From: Vibrio tubiashii
Lineage (GTDB): Bacteria; Pseudomonadota; Gammaproteobacteria; Enterobacterales; Vibrionaceae
NCBI RefSeq assembly: GCF_028551255.1
Contig: NZ_CP117029.1
Location: 1,488,001-1,552,000, forward strand
Reading direction: 5' to 3'
DNA length: 64,000 nucleotides
The first letter of the stretch is position 1, and each line of letters starts with the position of its first letter. Below the pieces are notes generated by a model, which ran no database searches, had not been told where the DNA came from, and worked only from the letters and a program-made list of their open reading frames with translations. This document shows positions 36,297 to 44,975 of this stretch, one piece after another. A program made the translations under genes and the position numbers.

Positions 36297-37394
36297 TTAT
36301 CGTTTGTGACCGGTATGAAGTTTGTTCTCTAGCCAGATCGAATATCTCGACATGCCAAAACAAAATACCCAGAACACTAACGCGACAAATACATAACTTT
36401 CGGTAGCAAATCCTAACCACTCTGGGTCAGTGTTTGCGGCTTGGCCGATACCGAGTACGTCAAACATACCAATAATAAGTACCAGACTGGTATCTTTAAA
36501 TAGGCCAATGAATGTGTTTACGATTGAAGGGATGGTAATCTTAAGCGCCTGAGGCAAAATGATTAATCCCATCTTCTTCCAGTAGGTGAGTCCAAGAGCG
36601 TCTGCCGCTTCATATTGACCCTTAGGAATTGCTTGCAAGCCCCCACGAACCACCTCTGCCATGTAGGCTGCACTGAACATAACCACACCAATAAGAGCAC
36701 GGATCAGTTTGTCTGTCTCCGAACCTTCAGCAAGGAACAGTGGCAACATGACTGACGCCATGAAGAGTACAGTGATCAGTGGTACACCGCGCCACACTTC
36801 AATGTAAACGGTACAGATACTGCGGATGATTGGCATATCTGAGCGACGACCCAACGCGAGAGCGACACCGATAGGCAGCGACACAACAATACCCACTAGA
36901 GCGATGATAAGCGTGACAAGCAAGCCACCCCATTTATGGGTTTCTACTACTTCTAACCCAAATACACCACCATACAGTAATGCTGCAATGATGAACGGAT
37001 AAACGTTAACGAAGAACAGCCAAATCCAAAGACGTTTTGGTGTTTTCTCGTACGCTAGCAGTACCGTAAATATCGCTAGAGTAATGTAAAACAGACGCGG
37101 ACGCCATAGCTCTTCCTGAGGGTAGAAGCCGTACATGAACTGTTCCCAGCGAACGCTGATAAACACCCAACAGGCTCCGTCACGACTACAAGCATCACGG
37201 GTTGTACCTACCCAGTCAGCCTTCAAAAATGCCCAATCAACAATGTTCCAAAGTAGCATGAACGATAAGTAAGCGAGAACAATGGTAACAATTGAGTTTA
37301 CTGGACCATTAAACAGGTTTTTTCTTAACCAACCGACCACACCAACTGTATTTGCTGGAGGTGGCAGGTCAGGCTGAAATTGATGTACTTTCAT
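36297..37394 (-). CDS. aapM: General L-amino-acid ABC transporter, permease AapM
   Basis: 365 residues, long for a His/Glu/Gln/Arg-type permease because of an N-terminal extension with extra TM helices and a periplasmic loop ([17 protein letters not shown], two Cys). The permease core carries the EAA-type coupling loop [20 protein letters not shown] facing AapP, and [20 protein letters not shown]. Start codon lies one base past the aapQ stop. E. coli counterpart is YhdY. Confidence 0.92.
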   Translation of the reverse strand: MKVHQFQPDLPPPANTVGVVGWLRKNLFNGPVNSIVTIVLAYLSFMLLWNIVDWAFLKADWVGTTRDACSRDGACWVFISVRWEQFMYGFYPQEELWRPRLFYITLAIFTVLLAYEKTPKRLWIWLFFVNVYPFIIAALLYGGVFGLEVVETHKWGGLLVTLIIALVGIVVSLPIGVALALGRRSDMPIIRSICTVYIEVWRGVPLITVLFMASVMLPLFLAEGSETDKLIRALIGVVMFSAAYMAEVVRGGLQAIPKGQYEAADALGLTYWKKMGLIILPQALKITIPSIVNTFIGLFKDTSLVLIIGMFDVLGIGQAANTDPEWLGFATESYVFVALVFWVFCFGMSRYSIWLENKLHTGHKR

Positions 37395-37395
37395 G

Positions 37396-38598
37396 CTATC
37401 TCTCCACTAAAGCAACTTTACGGTTGTATATGTTCATCAATGCTGAGGTTAACAAACTCAACGTGAGGTAGACGCCCATCGTCATTGCAATAATCTCGAT
37501 TGCCTGACCGGTCTGGTTGAGTGTTGTACCTGCAAACACGGATACCAAATCTGGGTAACCAATTGCCATCGCAAGAGATGAGTTCTTGGTTAAGTTCAGA
37601 TATTGGCTAGTCAGTGGAGGAATGATGATTCTTAGCGCTTGAGGAATAACCACAAGCTTTAAAGTGCGAGAGCGAGGTAGACCAAGCGACATCGCCGCTT
37701 CTGTTTGGCCATGGCTTACTGCGTTGATACCTGAGCGCACTATCTCAGCGATAAACGAAGCGGTATAGATACTTAAAGCCAGTAAAAGTGCCGCAAGCTC
37801 TGGGATAATGCTCACACCACCACGGAAGTTAAAGCCTTTTAGCTCTGGGTATTCTGCCGTAATTGGTGAACCCATTAAGAAGTAAACCACAACAGGCAAA
37901 CCAACGCATAAACCTAGGGCGATTCTACCCATTGGTGTTTGTTGACCAGTTAGGCGTTGCTTGTTATTGGCCCATATATTGATAAATATCGTTGCAATAA
38001 CGCCGAGAATCAGCGCCCCGATTACAACTGATGAGCCTGCTTCGAAGACTGGAGCAGGAAAGTATAGACCTCGTACGTTGAGGAATATCGCTTCACCTAG
38101 GCTCAAACTTTGTCTTGCAGAAGGTAGGGCTTGAAGTACAGCAAAATACCAAAAGAATATTTGCAGTAACAGGGGAACGTTTCGAAATATCTCAATATAA
38201 ACAGCCGCAAATCGGCTTACCAACCAGTTAGATGATAGGCGTGCAACACCCATAATAAAACCGATGATGGTCGCCAAAATGATACCGAAAAACGATACTA
38301 GGGCGGTGTTAAGTAAGCCGATAACGAACGTTCGACCATAAGAATAGGTTTCATCGTATTCAATCAGCGTCAGGCCAATCCCAAAGCCAGCTTCTTGATC
38401 GAGGAAGTCAAAACCCGTGGCGATACCGCGAGCTTCTAAGTTGGTAAGTGCATTGTTGACAATTGTGTAAAAGAAAAAGACAAGCGCTGCTATCGCAATA
38501 ATCTGGAAAACAACTGCTCGAAAGGTGGGATTGTAAATAAGGCTAGCGTTTGAACTCGGTCCGTTATCCGAATTCGACGCAACATTAGTAGGTTTCAT
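37396..38598 (-). CDS. aapQ: General L-amino-acid ABC transporter, permease AapQ
   Basis: 400 residues, inner membrane. N-terminal TM (FQIIAIAALVFFFYTIVNNAL) and periplasmic segment, then the permease core with VYIEIFRNVPLLLQIFFWYF and coupling loop EAAMSLGLPRSRTLKLVVIP. Forms the heterodimeric pore with AapM. It follows aapJ after 85 bases that hold a hairpin, so it is probably transcribed at a lower level than aapJ. E. coli counterpart is YhdX. Confidence 0.92.
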   Translation of the reverse strand: MKPTNVASNSDNGPSSNASLIYNPTFRAVVFQIIAIAALVFFFYTIVNNALTNLEARGIATGFDFLDQEAGFGIGLTLIEYDETYSYGRTFVIGLLNTALVSFFGIILATIIGFIMGVARLSSNWLVSRFAAVYIEIFRNVPLLLQIFFWYFAVLQALPSARQSLSLGEAIFLNVRGLYFPAPVFEAGSSVVIGALILGVIATIFINIWANNKQRLTGQQTPMGRIALGLCVGLPVVVYFLMGSPITAEYPELKGFNFRGGVSIIPELAALLLALSIYTASFIAEIVRSGINAVSHGQTEAAMSLGLPRSRTLKLVVIPQALRIIIPPLTSQYLNLTKNSSLAMAIGYPDLVSVFAGTTLNQTGQAIEIIAMTMGVYLTLSLLTSALMNIYNRKVALVER

Positions 38599-38623
38599 AC
38601 AGCTATAACCTCAAATCCATTTT

Positions 38624-38649
38624 TATAAAAAGGGCGGCCAAAACCGCCC
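38624..38649 (-). terminator. Intercistronic terminator/attenuator between aapJ and aapQ
   Basis: GGGCGG (38632-38637) pairs with CCGCCC (38644-38649); on the minus strand it is followed by TTTTTATAAAA. Its position after a binding-protein gene suggests partial termination, giving excess binding protein over permease. Confidence 0.75.
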
Positions 38650-38683
38650 AATTTTTTGTTTAGTAACTAGCTAATAATAGTTA

Positions 38684-39712
38684 TTAACGGATTGGTGGAG
38701 CGTACATGAAGCCGCCAGCGTTCCATAGAGCGTTCACACCACGTGAAATTTTCAGTGGTGAGCCTTCACCAACAGTACGCTCGAAGCTTTCACCGTAGTT
38801 ACCCACTTGTTTGATAACTTGGTAACCCCAGTCGTCACGGATACCTAAACCTTTACCTTTAGGGCCATCAACACCTAGGATACGCTTCACGTTTGGATCT
38901 TTTGACTTAAGCATTTCATCCGCATTTTTAGATGAGATACCGTACTCTTCTGCGTTGACCATTGCTGCCAGTGTCCATTTAGCAATGTTGAACCATTGGT
39001 CGTCACCTTGACGAACCACAGGACCTAGAGGCTCTTTTGAGATGATCTCTGGAAGTACTTGAGCTGAAGATGGATCTTGTAGGTTCAAGCGAAGAGCATA
39101 TAGACCAGATTGGTCAGTAGTTAGTACGTCACAACGGCCTGCATCGAAACCTTTAGATGTTTGAGCTGCTGTATCAAATACTACTGGCTTGTAAGACATA
39201 CCGTTGTTACGGAAGTAGTCGGCTAGGTTAAGCTCTGTTGTGGTACCTGACTGAACACAGACTGAAGCGCCGTCTAGCTCTTTAGCACTTGTAAGGCCAA
39301 GATCTTTCTTAACCATAAAGCCTTGACCATCGTAGTAGTTTACACCGACGAAGTTTAGACCAAGGGCTGTATCACGGTGCAGAGTCCAAGTTGTGTTACG
39401 AGAAAGAACGTCGATTTCACCAGATTGCAGGGCAGTGAAACGCTCTTTCGCTGTTAGAGGAACGTATTTTACTTTAGTTTTATCGCCTAATACTGCAGCT
39501 GCAAGACCTTGACAGTATTCTACGTCGATACCTTCCCATTCACCTTTAGAGTTCGGGTTAGAGAAACCTGGCAAGCCAGTACTTACACCACAAGTTAGGA
39601 AACCTTGTTTAGTTACTTTATCCAGCGTGCTATCTGCCGCAGAAGCGCTTGTAGACATCAGTGCAGTAGATGCAGCTACAACTGAAGCAAGAAGTGTTAG
39701 TTTATGTGCCAT
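38684..39712 (-). CDS. aapJ: General L-amino-acid ABC transporter, periplasmic binding protein
   Basis: 342 residues. Signal peptide 1-25 (ends STSASA, cut before ADSTLDKV). Type 3 solute-binding fold: GFLTCGVSTGLPGFSNPN, WEGIDVEYCQGLAAAVLG, FTALQSGEIDVLSRNTTWTL, VQSGTTTELNLADYF, RGVNALWNAGGFMYAPPIR at the C-terminus. It delivers amino acids of broad type to AapQM. Start ATG 39712 is preceded by AGGAAGGA at good spacing; an in-frame ATG eight codons earlier lies in front of that site. First gene of the operon. Confidence 0.94.
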   Translation of the reverse strand: MAHKLTLLASVVAASTALMSTSASAADSTLDKVTKQGFLTCGVSTGLPGFSNPNSKGEWEGIDVEYCQGLAAAVLGDKTKVKYVPLTAKERFTALQSGEIDVLSRNTTWTLHRDTALGLNFVGVNYYDGQGFMVKKDLGLTSAKELDGASVCVQSGTTTELNLADYFRNNGMSYKPVVFDTAAQTSKGFDAGRCDVLTTDQSGLYALRLNLQDPSSAQVLPEIISKEPLGPVVRQGDDQWFNIAKWTLAAMVNAEEYGISSKNADEMLKSKDPNVKRILGVDGPKGKGLGIRDDWGYQVIKQVGNYGESFERTVGEGSPLKISRGVNALWNAGGFMYAPPIR

Positions 39713-39929
39713 TTGTATCCTTCCTGTATGATCCATGTTTGTTCAGGCTCATCCTGATTAAACGATTAAATAATGTTGTGTTTCATTAATTATTAGGTTG
39801 CTATCGCTCGTCTTCGAGTCGTAGTTAAATCAACCAGTTATAAGCGTAGGAAAGGATCTGTGATTTCTCAAATGTATAATTTAAAAAGATTTTTGATTGA
39901 ACTCACAAACCCTGACAGACATTAGAATG

Positions 39930-39985
39930 GCAACATGTTGCTAAAATGTAAATAGTGCAACAGGTCACAAAATTGGTGCGACAGG
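39930..39985. promoter_or_regulatory. Palindrome plus in-phase direct repeats upstream of aapJ
   Basis: GCAACATGTTGC at 39930-39941, then GTGCAACAGG (39955-39964) and GTGCGACAGG (39976-39985). The two direct repeats are 21 bp apart, two helical turns, as for tandem activator sites. The regulator is not identified. Confidence 0.4.
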
Positions 39986-40092
39986 ATGGTGTAATAAATT
40001 TATCAATACAATTAGATTTGAAGTTTGAATGAATGTCTCAGCATGGTTGATAAAACCAAAGAAAGTATAAAATTTGGTCATAAATTATGGAC

Positions 40093-40106
40093 TTGATCGA
40101 AATCAC
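40093..40106. promoter_or_regulatory. FNR-like site upstream of the sirohaem synthase gene
   Basis: TTGAT CGAA ATCAC matches the FNR consensus TTGAT-N4-ATCAA at 9 of 10 positions, and one arm (TCACA) also fits CRP. It lies 67 bases upstream of the ATG at 40174. Anaerobic control would suit sirohaem supply for nitrite reductase. Confidence 0.5.
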
Positions 40107-40173
40107 ATGAATCTAATGCCCCAATTTTGTTAGTATCGAGGGTAAAGACGTTTTCAGTTATTCAAGGAATGAA

Positions 40174-41112
40174 ATGCAGTATTTTCCTCTATTTATAGAT
40201 TTAAACCATAAACCGGTCTTGGTTGTTGGGGGCGGGGAAGTCGCAAGTAGAAAGGTTGATAGCCTGATCAGAGCGGGAGCTGATGTGACCATTGTTTCTC
40301 CTCAAGTTGAAGATTATCTGGCTAAACTTGTTGCGAATGAAGAATGCCGTTGGGTACAGGGCTTCTATTCTGAAGAGTTGCTTGAGCAGAAGTATGTTCA
40401 AGTATGGGCGACAACTGATAACCCAGATCTGAACCATCAAGTACATCATGACGCGAAGCGCAAAGGCATTTTGGTCAATGTCGTTGACGATCAACCATAT
40501 TGTGATTTCATTACGCCGTCGATAATTAATCGCGGTCGCATTCAGTTGGCAATATCAAGCGGAGGTGCAGCTCCCGTTCTCATTCGCAATGTACGCGAGA
40601 AATTGGAAGCCGTCCTACCGCAAAACTTATCACTGCAAGCGGAATTTGCCGCCTCTAAGCGTGCGGATATAAAAGAAAAGCTGCCAACGGTTGATGAGCG
40701 TCGTAAGTTTTGGGAAGCTTTCTTTGCTCGCGCTGATGTTGATAAGGCAACGGCTAACTATGGTCTAGAGCGTGCATATCAAGCATTGTTGTCTGAAGGG
40801 TTTGATCAAAATGGTTCGATTACTTGGATTGAACATGGCGATGATGTTGAACTTCTCACCTTGAAAGCCCTAAGGCTGATGCAGCAAGCGGAGTTGGTGC
40901 TTTTCGATGGAAAATGTCCATTTAGTTTTATCGACTTGGTGCGCCGAGATGCAGAACGAGTGGAATACCACAATGATGCCGAGCTCGCTGAGATGCTAAA
41001 CAAAGCAAGAGCTGACGATCTTCGTGTGGCAGTTTTTATCCCACCTAAATCGAGCGGGGTGACTTTCCTACAAGGTGAAGACTTGTTGTTGAGATTAGGC
41101 TCTGGGAAATAG
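40174..41112 (+). CDS. Precorrin-2 dehydrogenase/sirohydrochlorin ferrochelatase with shortened SUMT-like tail
   Basis: 312 residues. Residues 1-210 match the N-terminal half of CysG: NAD-binding VLVVGGGEVASRKVDSL, DADV-like VTIVSPQ, VNVVDDQPYCDFITPSI, and LAISSGGAAPVLIRNVREKLE. This half oxidises precorrin-2 and inserts iron to make sirohaem for sulfite and nitrite reductases. Residues about 217-312 resemble only the start of the uroporphyrinogen methyltransferase half: DDVELLTLKALRLMQQAELVLFD then DLVRRDAERV. The usual GAGPGDP glycine motif reads IEHGDDV, and most of the roughly 240-residue domain is missing. The tail is probably not a methyltransferase, so uroporphyrinogen methylation must come from another gene. 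Start ATG 40174 follows CAAGGA. Confidence 0.85.
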   Translation: MQYFPLFIDLNHKPVLVVGGGEVASRKVDSLIRAGADVTIVSPQVEDYLAKLVANEECRWVQGFYSEELLEQKYVQVWATTDNPDLNHQVHHDAKRKGILVNVVDDQPYCDFITPSIINRGRIQLAISSGGAAPVLIRNVREKLEAVLPQNLSLQAEFAASKRADIKEKLPTVDERRKFWEAFFARADVDKATANYGLERAYQALLSEGFDQNGSITWIEHGDDVELLTLKALRLMQQAELVLFDGKCPFSFIDLVRRDAERVEYHNDAELAEMLNKARADDLRVAVFIPPKSSGVTFLQGEDLLLRLGSGK

Positions 41113-41116
41113 AAAC

Positions 41117-41147
41117 AAAAAAGCCGATACACAGTATCGGCTTTTTT
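41117..41147. terminator. Bidirectional terminator, sirohaem gene and yajQ
   Basis: 14-bp stem AAAAAAGCCGATAC / GTATCGGCTTTTTT with loop ACA, T-runs on both strands, between converging genes. Confidence 0.92.
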
Positions 41148-41163
41148 CGGTTAGCACTTCATC

Positions 41164-41649
41164 TTAGTCACGGAAGTTTTCGTACTGGAACGGCTGACCT
41201 AGCTCTGCTTCACGCATTAGAGCGATGACTGCTTGCAGGTCGTCGCGTTTCTTGCCAGTTACACGAACTTTTTCGCCCTGAATAGAAGCTTGTACTTTCA
41301 TCTTCTTATCTTTGATTAGTTTGACGATCTTCTTAGCAACAGGTGTTTCAATACCTTGCTTGAAGATGACAATCTGGTGCCAGTTCTTACCAGAGGCTTC
41401 TTCGCCTTTCGCTTCCATTGAGTTCGCATCGACACCGCGCTTAGCTAAGTGGCCACGTAGAATGTCGCGCATTTGCTTCAGTTGAAAGTCACCTTCAGCG
41501 TTCAATCGTACTGATTCATCTTTTTGCATTTCAAAAGATGCTTCTACACCACGAAAATCGAAACGAGTAGCAAGTTCGCGTGTTGCGTTGTCTACCGCGT
41601 TACGCAGTTCTACAGTGTCGACTTCAGAAACAATATCAAATGATGGCAT
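41164..41649 (-). CDS. yajQ: YajQ-family nucleotide-binding protein
   Basis: 161 residues, two ferredoxin-like domains. Recognised from [66 protein letters not shown] and the C-terminal [11 protein letters not shown]. Family members bind nucleotides; the Xanthomonas homologue is a c-di-GMP effector that acts with a transcription factor. Whether this copy binds c-di-GMP is not shown by sequence. It starts 15 bases after the DAHP synthase stop and is likely cotranscribed. Confidence 0.93.
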   Translation of the reverse strand: MPSFDIVSEVDTVELRNAVDNATRELATRFDFRGVEASFEMQKDESVRLNAEGDFQLKQMRDILRGHLAKRGVDANSMEAKGEEASGKNWHQIVIFKQGIETPVAKKIVKLIKDKKMKVQASIQGEKVRVTGKKRDDLQAVIALMREAELGQPFQYENFRD

Positions 41650-41664
41650 GTTGGTTTCCTTCTA

Positions 41665-42717
41665 TTATGAGCGTTCTTTAACAGCTGTTGCCAGCATATC
41701 AAGCATGGTTGCAGTATCTTCCCAACCTAAACAAGGGTCAGTGATGGATTGACCATAGGTGAGGTTATTGATGTCAGCCATTGACTGGTTGCCTTCAAGA
41801 ATGAAGCTTTCAGCCATGATACCCGCCACTTGGTTTTTTCCAGACTTTATCTGTTCGCAAATATCTTTAGCAACATCCAATTGTTTGCGGTGCTGCTTTT
41901 GGCAGTTAGCGTGGCTAAAGTCAACCACAAGTCGTTGTGGCAAGCCAAACTCTTCCAATTGCTTACATGCTGCTTCTACTGACTCAGCATCGAAGTTAGG
42001 GCCTTTATCACCACCACGTAGGATCACATGACCATAAGGGTTACCACTAGTGCGGTAGACGGTCATGCGGCCATTTTTGTCTGGAGAGTAGAAGTAGTGA
42101 GATGCTTGTGAAGCACGGATAGCGTCAATGGCAATCTTGATGTTGCCGTTAGTACCGTTTTTAAAACCAACTGGGCAAGAAAGTGCAGAAGCCATTTCAC
42201 GGTGGATCTGAGATTCTGTCGTACGTGCGCCAATCGCGCCCCAAGTGATAAGATCGGCGATGTATTGACCTGTGATCATATCAAGGAACTCAGTTGCCGT
42301 CGCAAGACCAAGTTTATTGATGTCTAGCAAAAGCTTACGCGCCTTGTTTAGGCCTGCTTCTAGTGCGTAAGAACCGTCTAGGTTAGGGTCTGTGATCAAT
42401 CCCTTCCAACCGACGACAGTACGAGGCTTTTCGAAATACGTACGCATTACGATGAAAAGCTCATCTTTGTATTGGTCTTGAATTGCTGCAAGACGCTCTG
42501 CGTAGTCAATTGCAGCTTCAGTATCATGTACTGAACAAGGGCCTACGATCACCAAAAGGCGTTGGTCTTCCCCTGTAAGAATGTTTTCTATTTGACGACG
42601 TGACTGTGCAATACGCTGGGCTACTTCGTCCGTAATGGGATGGGCGCTTCCTAACTCTGCCGGTGTCGGCATTGGACCCAAAGGTTGGGTTCTTAATTCA
42701 TCGGTTTTTAATGGCAT
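41665..42717 (-). CDS. aroH: 3-deoxy-7-phosphoheptulonate synthase, AroH-like
   Basis: Condenses phosphoenolpyruvate and erythrose-4-phosphate, the entry step of aromatic amino-acid synthesis. 350 residues of the class I type. Motifs: LLVIVGPCSVHD, MRTYFEKPRTVVGWKGL, WGAIGARTTESQIHREMAS, CPVGFKNGTNGNIK, VDFSHANCQKQHRKQLDV, SITDPCLGWEDT. Among the E. coli isozymes the wording TDELRT, SPDKNGRMTVY and TSGNPYGH is closest to the tryptophan-sensitive AroH; feedback specificity is inferred from that likeness. Start ATG 42717 (MPLKTDELRTQ); the frame runs on to 42768 without family likeness. Confidence 0.88.
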   Translation of the reverse strand: MPLKTDELRTQPLGPMPTPAELGSAHPITDEVAQRIAQSRRQIENILTGEDQRLLVIVGPCSVHDTEAAIDYAERLAAIQDQYKDELFIVMRTYFEKPRTVVGWKGLITDPNLDGSYALEAGLNKARKLLLDINKLGLATATEFLDMITGQYIADLITWGAIGARTTESQIHREMASALSCPVGFKNGTNGNIKIAIDAIRASQASHYFYSPDKNGRMTVYRTSGNPYGHVILRGGDKGPNFDAESVEAACKQLEEFGLPQRLVVDFSHANCQKQHRKQLDVAKDICEQIKSGKNQVAGIMAESFILEGNQSMADINNLTYGQSITDPCLGWEDTATMLDMLATAVKERS

Positions 42718-43052
42718 ACCACAGCCTGTTCTTTTTATTGCGAAGCGGTAAAGATAACGGAAACACACCTAGGAATAAACTACTTATCGAGATTCTTCTT
42801 TATACGAGGCTGTAAAACTGAAAAATCGACCGTTTGAACAGGTGCTTGTTGCTCTGAATGCGCTGACTATTACGCTCAACTGTTGCATAGCGGCCGTGAG
42901 TAAGCTGTTAAATCATTTGGACTAGCAGGTTGGTGTTGGGTTATTAAACAACTGTTTCATATCACTGTTTAAATGCTTGATGTTAACAAAATGTTGACAT
43001 GACTGTGCGTTCGTTATGAACTGGAAGAAATTTAACTGGTCGGATTAGATCT
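42718..43052. other. Divergent intergenic region, aroH and DUF4442
   Basis: 335 bases without a gene. A promoter-like TTGACA (42994-42999) followed after 15 bases by TATGAA (43015-43020) faces the DUF4442 gene; spacing is short, so support is weak. Only half sites resembling TrpR (ACTAG near 42920) or TyrR (TGTAAA near 42811) were found, not full operators. Confidence 0.4.
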
Positions 43053-43532
43053 ATGTTGTCAGCACTGTCAAAAGCAAACTTCTACCTTAACTATTTCGGT
43101 TTCTTTAAAGTCCCATTTATCTGGTTGGCAAGACCAAAGATATTACAGCTTGACTCGGAGCGAGTAGAAATCAAAATTCCGCTAAAACGCAGAACGAAGA
43201 ATCACCTCAACAGTATGTATTTTGGTGTGCTCGCGGTGGGTGCCGATGTAGCGGGTGGTTTTATGGCGATGAGTAAAGCCCAGGATTGTGGCAAAAAGGT
43301 TTCGTTAGCCTTCAAAGCGGTCGAGGGACAGTTTTTAAAACGTCCGGAAGGTGATGTTCACTTTGTATGTGAAGATGGCAAGTTAATAGATGAAATGCTT
43401 GCTGAAACGTTTGAGACAGGGGAGCGGGTGAACAAAGCGGTAAAAATAACCGCCATATGTCCAACTCTTCACGGAGACGAACCTATGGCGGAATTCTTTC
43501 TTACTCTGTCACTGAAGCAAACGGGTGGCTGA
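43053..43532 (+). CDS. DUF4442 hotdog-fold (thioesterase-like) protein
   Basis: 159 residues with a hotdog-fold pattern typical of DUF4442/YiiD C-terminal-like proteins: KIPLKRRTKNHLNSMYFGVL followed by VGADVAGGFMAM as the central helix region, then KKVSLAFKAVEGQFLKRPEG. Such proteins are related to acyl-CoA thioesterases; no substrate can be given. A hydrophobic N-terminus (FYLNYFGFFKVPFIWLA) suggests membrane association. Its last 32 bases overlap the 3' end of the opposing gene. Confidence 0.78.
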   Translation: MLSALSKANFYLNYFGFFKVPFIWLARPKILQLDSERVEIKIPLKRRTKNHLNSMYFGVLAVGADVAGGFMAMSKAQDCGKKVSLAFKAVEGQFLKRPEGDVHFVCEDGKLIDEMLAETFETGERVNKAVKITAICPTLHGDEPMAEFFLTLSLKQTGG

Positions 43533-44886
43533 TATCTTCCACTTCCATTTGTTCGACGGCGACAATCTTGCTTCGATTTAATACGATTTTCCATCGATAG
43601 TATGTGGGTTCACCATCATGGTTATCTTCTTTGGCGATTAAGTTGATCAAGTGACGTTTTTCAACCGACTCGCGACTGACTTGCCCATTGTTATGGGTGT
43701 AGACTTTATTCGAGCCCTTATCCATCAATCGGGTGAGGGCACGCATACTGACCATCAAAGATTCGCGTGTTTCTTCATAGCCACTCATGAACTTAGAGGT
43801 CGACATTTCGGTTTTTGAACTGTAATGAAGCACTTGTTCTTCTCTTTGAACGACGCGCTTTTTACGAATCGATTTGATTCTGTCTGGCAGTTTGTCCAAG
43901 ATTTTATAATCGAGCCATTCGAGTTTTTGTCCTACCGCTTTCTTGGTGGTTGGATCGAGATAGAGCTTACGCCATTTAGGCCGACCTTTACGAATCCATC
44001 GCCACATCACGTCACGCAAGTCATCTTTGAAGATTTCTCGTAGTGCATAGACGAAAGACATCAACACAATGAAGGAGGCGGTAATCTCTCCCCAATAATC
44101 GCGCGCCAAAATCGCAGTGATGGTAACGAATACCATGACAAAGCCTGTCGCACCGCCTTTCACTACGCGTTTCATGTTTTTGCCAAGAGACTGTGTTTTC
44201 TCTTGCAGGACGACAGGGTGCTCAATCAAACGACGTAGCAGTCGCATCTTGTTACTCAGTCGCGTTACGTCGTCACGTACACTTTTTGAGTTGTAGTTAT
44301 TGAGCTTACGGTGTGCCGCCTCTTTCTCAACGATAGCAAGCAAGCTCTCTTTTAAGCTTTTGTATTCACTGTCTCGCGGCATATGCGCGATCAAAGACAT
44401 CAAGCGCTGACCAGTGTACCAAGAAAGATAGTTATCGATATTGGCGTAGTATCGTTTAAGTCCTTCTTCATAAGGGACACTTCGGCGAAGCTTTTTCAGT
44501 ATATCGAGGGAAAGCTTGATGACTTCGTCCACTTCGTCAGTGGTGACGGTTTCTTTGTTATGTTTATTGAGCTCATTTACCGCTTTATCTAATGCGATAA
44601 CATACTGATACGCGAACAAACTCAAACTGACACGATACTGGGTAGTAGAAAGTCGGCCACGTTTTGCAAGTCGACTGTGAACCAGAGGGAGAAGCGTTTT
44701 GTCACTGTAATAAGCACGTTTCTGAGTGATGGATTCATAATAGAACTCACTCTCTTTGAGAACGTCTGGAGACAAACCAAGCTCACCTGGTACAAAAAAG
44801 TACAGGTCTAAATCAGACTTTTTGGTCGCCGCCATAGAGTGGGAAATTTTGAGTGTAATGCCGTCCTGCTTATCAACGGTTAACAA
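43501..44886 (-). CDS. Unrecognised protein with a two-TM hairpin
   Basis: About 461 residues; I do not recognise a family. N-terminus reads LTVDKQDGITLKISHS, then helical, charged sequence to about 240, a pair of hydrophobic segments near 245-285 (FVMVFVTITAILA and ITASFIVLMSFVYAL) with a short DYWGE turn, and a basic cytosolic C-terminal half of about 180 residues (IRKGRPKWRKLYLDPTTKK, RIKSIRKKRVVQREEQV) ending in beta-like YYRWKIVLNRSKIVAVEQM. Start: a TTG at 44886 has AGGAG (44893-44897) six bases upstream; a GTG at 44949 gives a longer form that would run into the divergent cvfB promoter, and ATG 44835 would drop the conserved-looking first strand. Divergent from cvfB. Confidence 0.7.
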   Translation of the reverse strand: MLTVDKQDGITLKISHSMAATKKSDLDLYFFVPGELGLSPDVLKESEFYYESITQKRAYYSDKTLLPLVHSRLAKRGRLSTTQYRVSLSLFAYQYVIALDKAVNELNKHNKETVTTDEVDEVIKLSLDILKKLRRSVPYEEGLKRYYANIDNYLSWYTGQRLMSLIAHMPRDSEYKSLKESLLAIVEKEAAHRKLNNYNSKSVRDDVTRLSNKMRLLRRLIEHPVVLQEKTQSLGKNMKRVVKGGATGFVMVFVTITAILARDYWGEITASFIVLMSFVYALREIFKDDLRDVMWRWIRKGRPKWRKLYLDPTTKKAVGQKLEWLDYKILDKLPDRIKSIRKKRVVQREEQVLHYSSKTEMSTSKFMSGYEETRESLMVSMRALTRLMDKGSNKVYTHNNGQVSRESVEKRHLINLIAKEDNHDGEPTYYRWKIVLNRSKIVAVEQMEVEDISHPFASVTE

Positions 44887-44975
44887 ATAGAGCTCCTGAA
44901 AAAAGACAAAATACTTGGCGAAAGCATAACAGAGATTCGCTATAATCACCGCAAATTTAACAAGAGACAGTTGAA

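Larger units (their letters stand above)
39713..40173. promoter_or_regulatory. Divergent control region, aapJ and the sirohaem gene
   Basis: 461 AT-rich bases without a gene. It contains GCAACATGTTGC (39930-39941, perfect palindrome), two direct repeats GTGCRACAGG (39955-39964 and 39976-39985, 21 bp apart) and an FNR-like site (40093-40106). Confidence 0.6.

Noticed and set aside
42718..43052. TrpR or TyrR operator upstream of aroH
   Set aside because: Only half sites (ACTAG, TGTAAA) are present and not at positions typical for repression.
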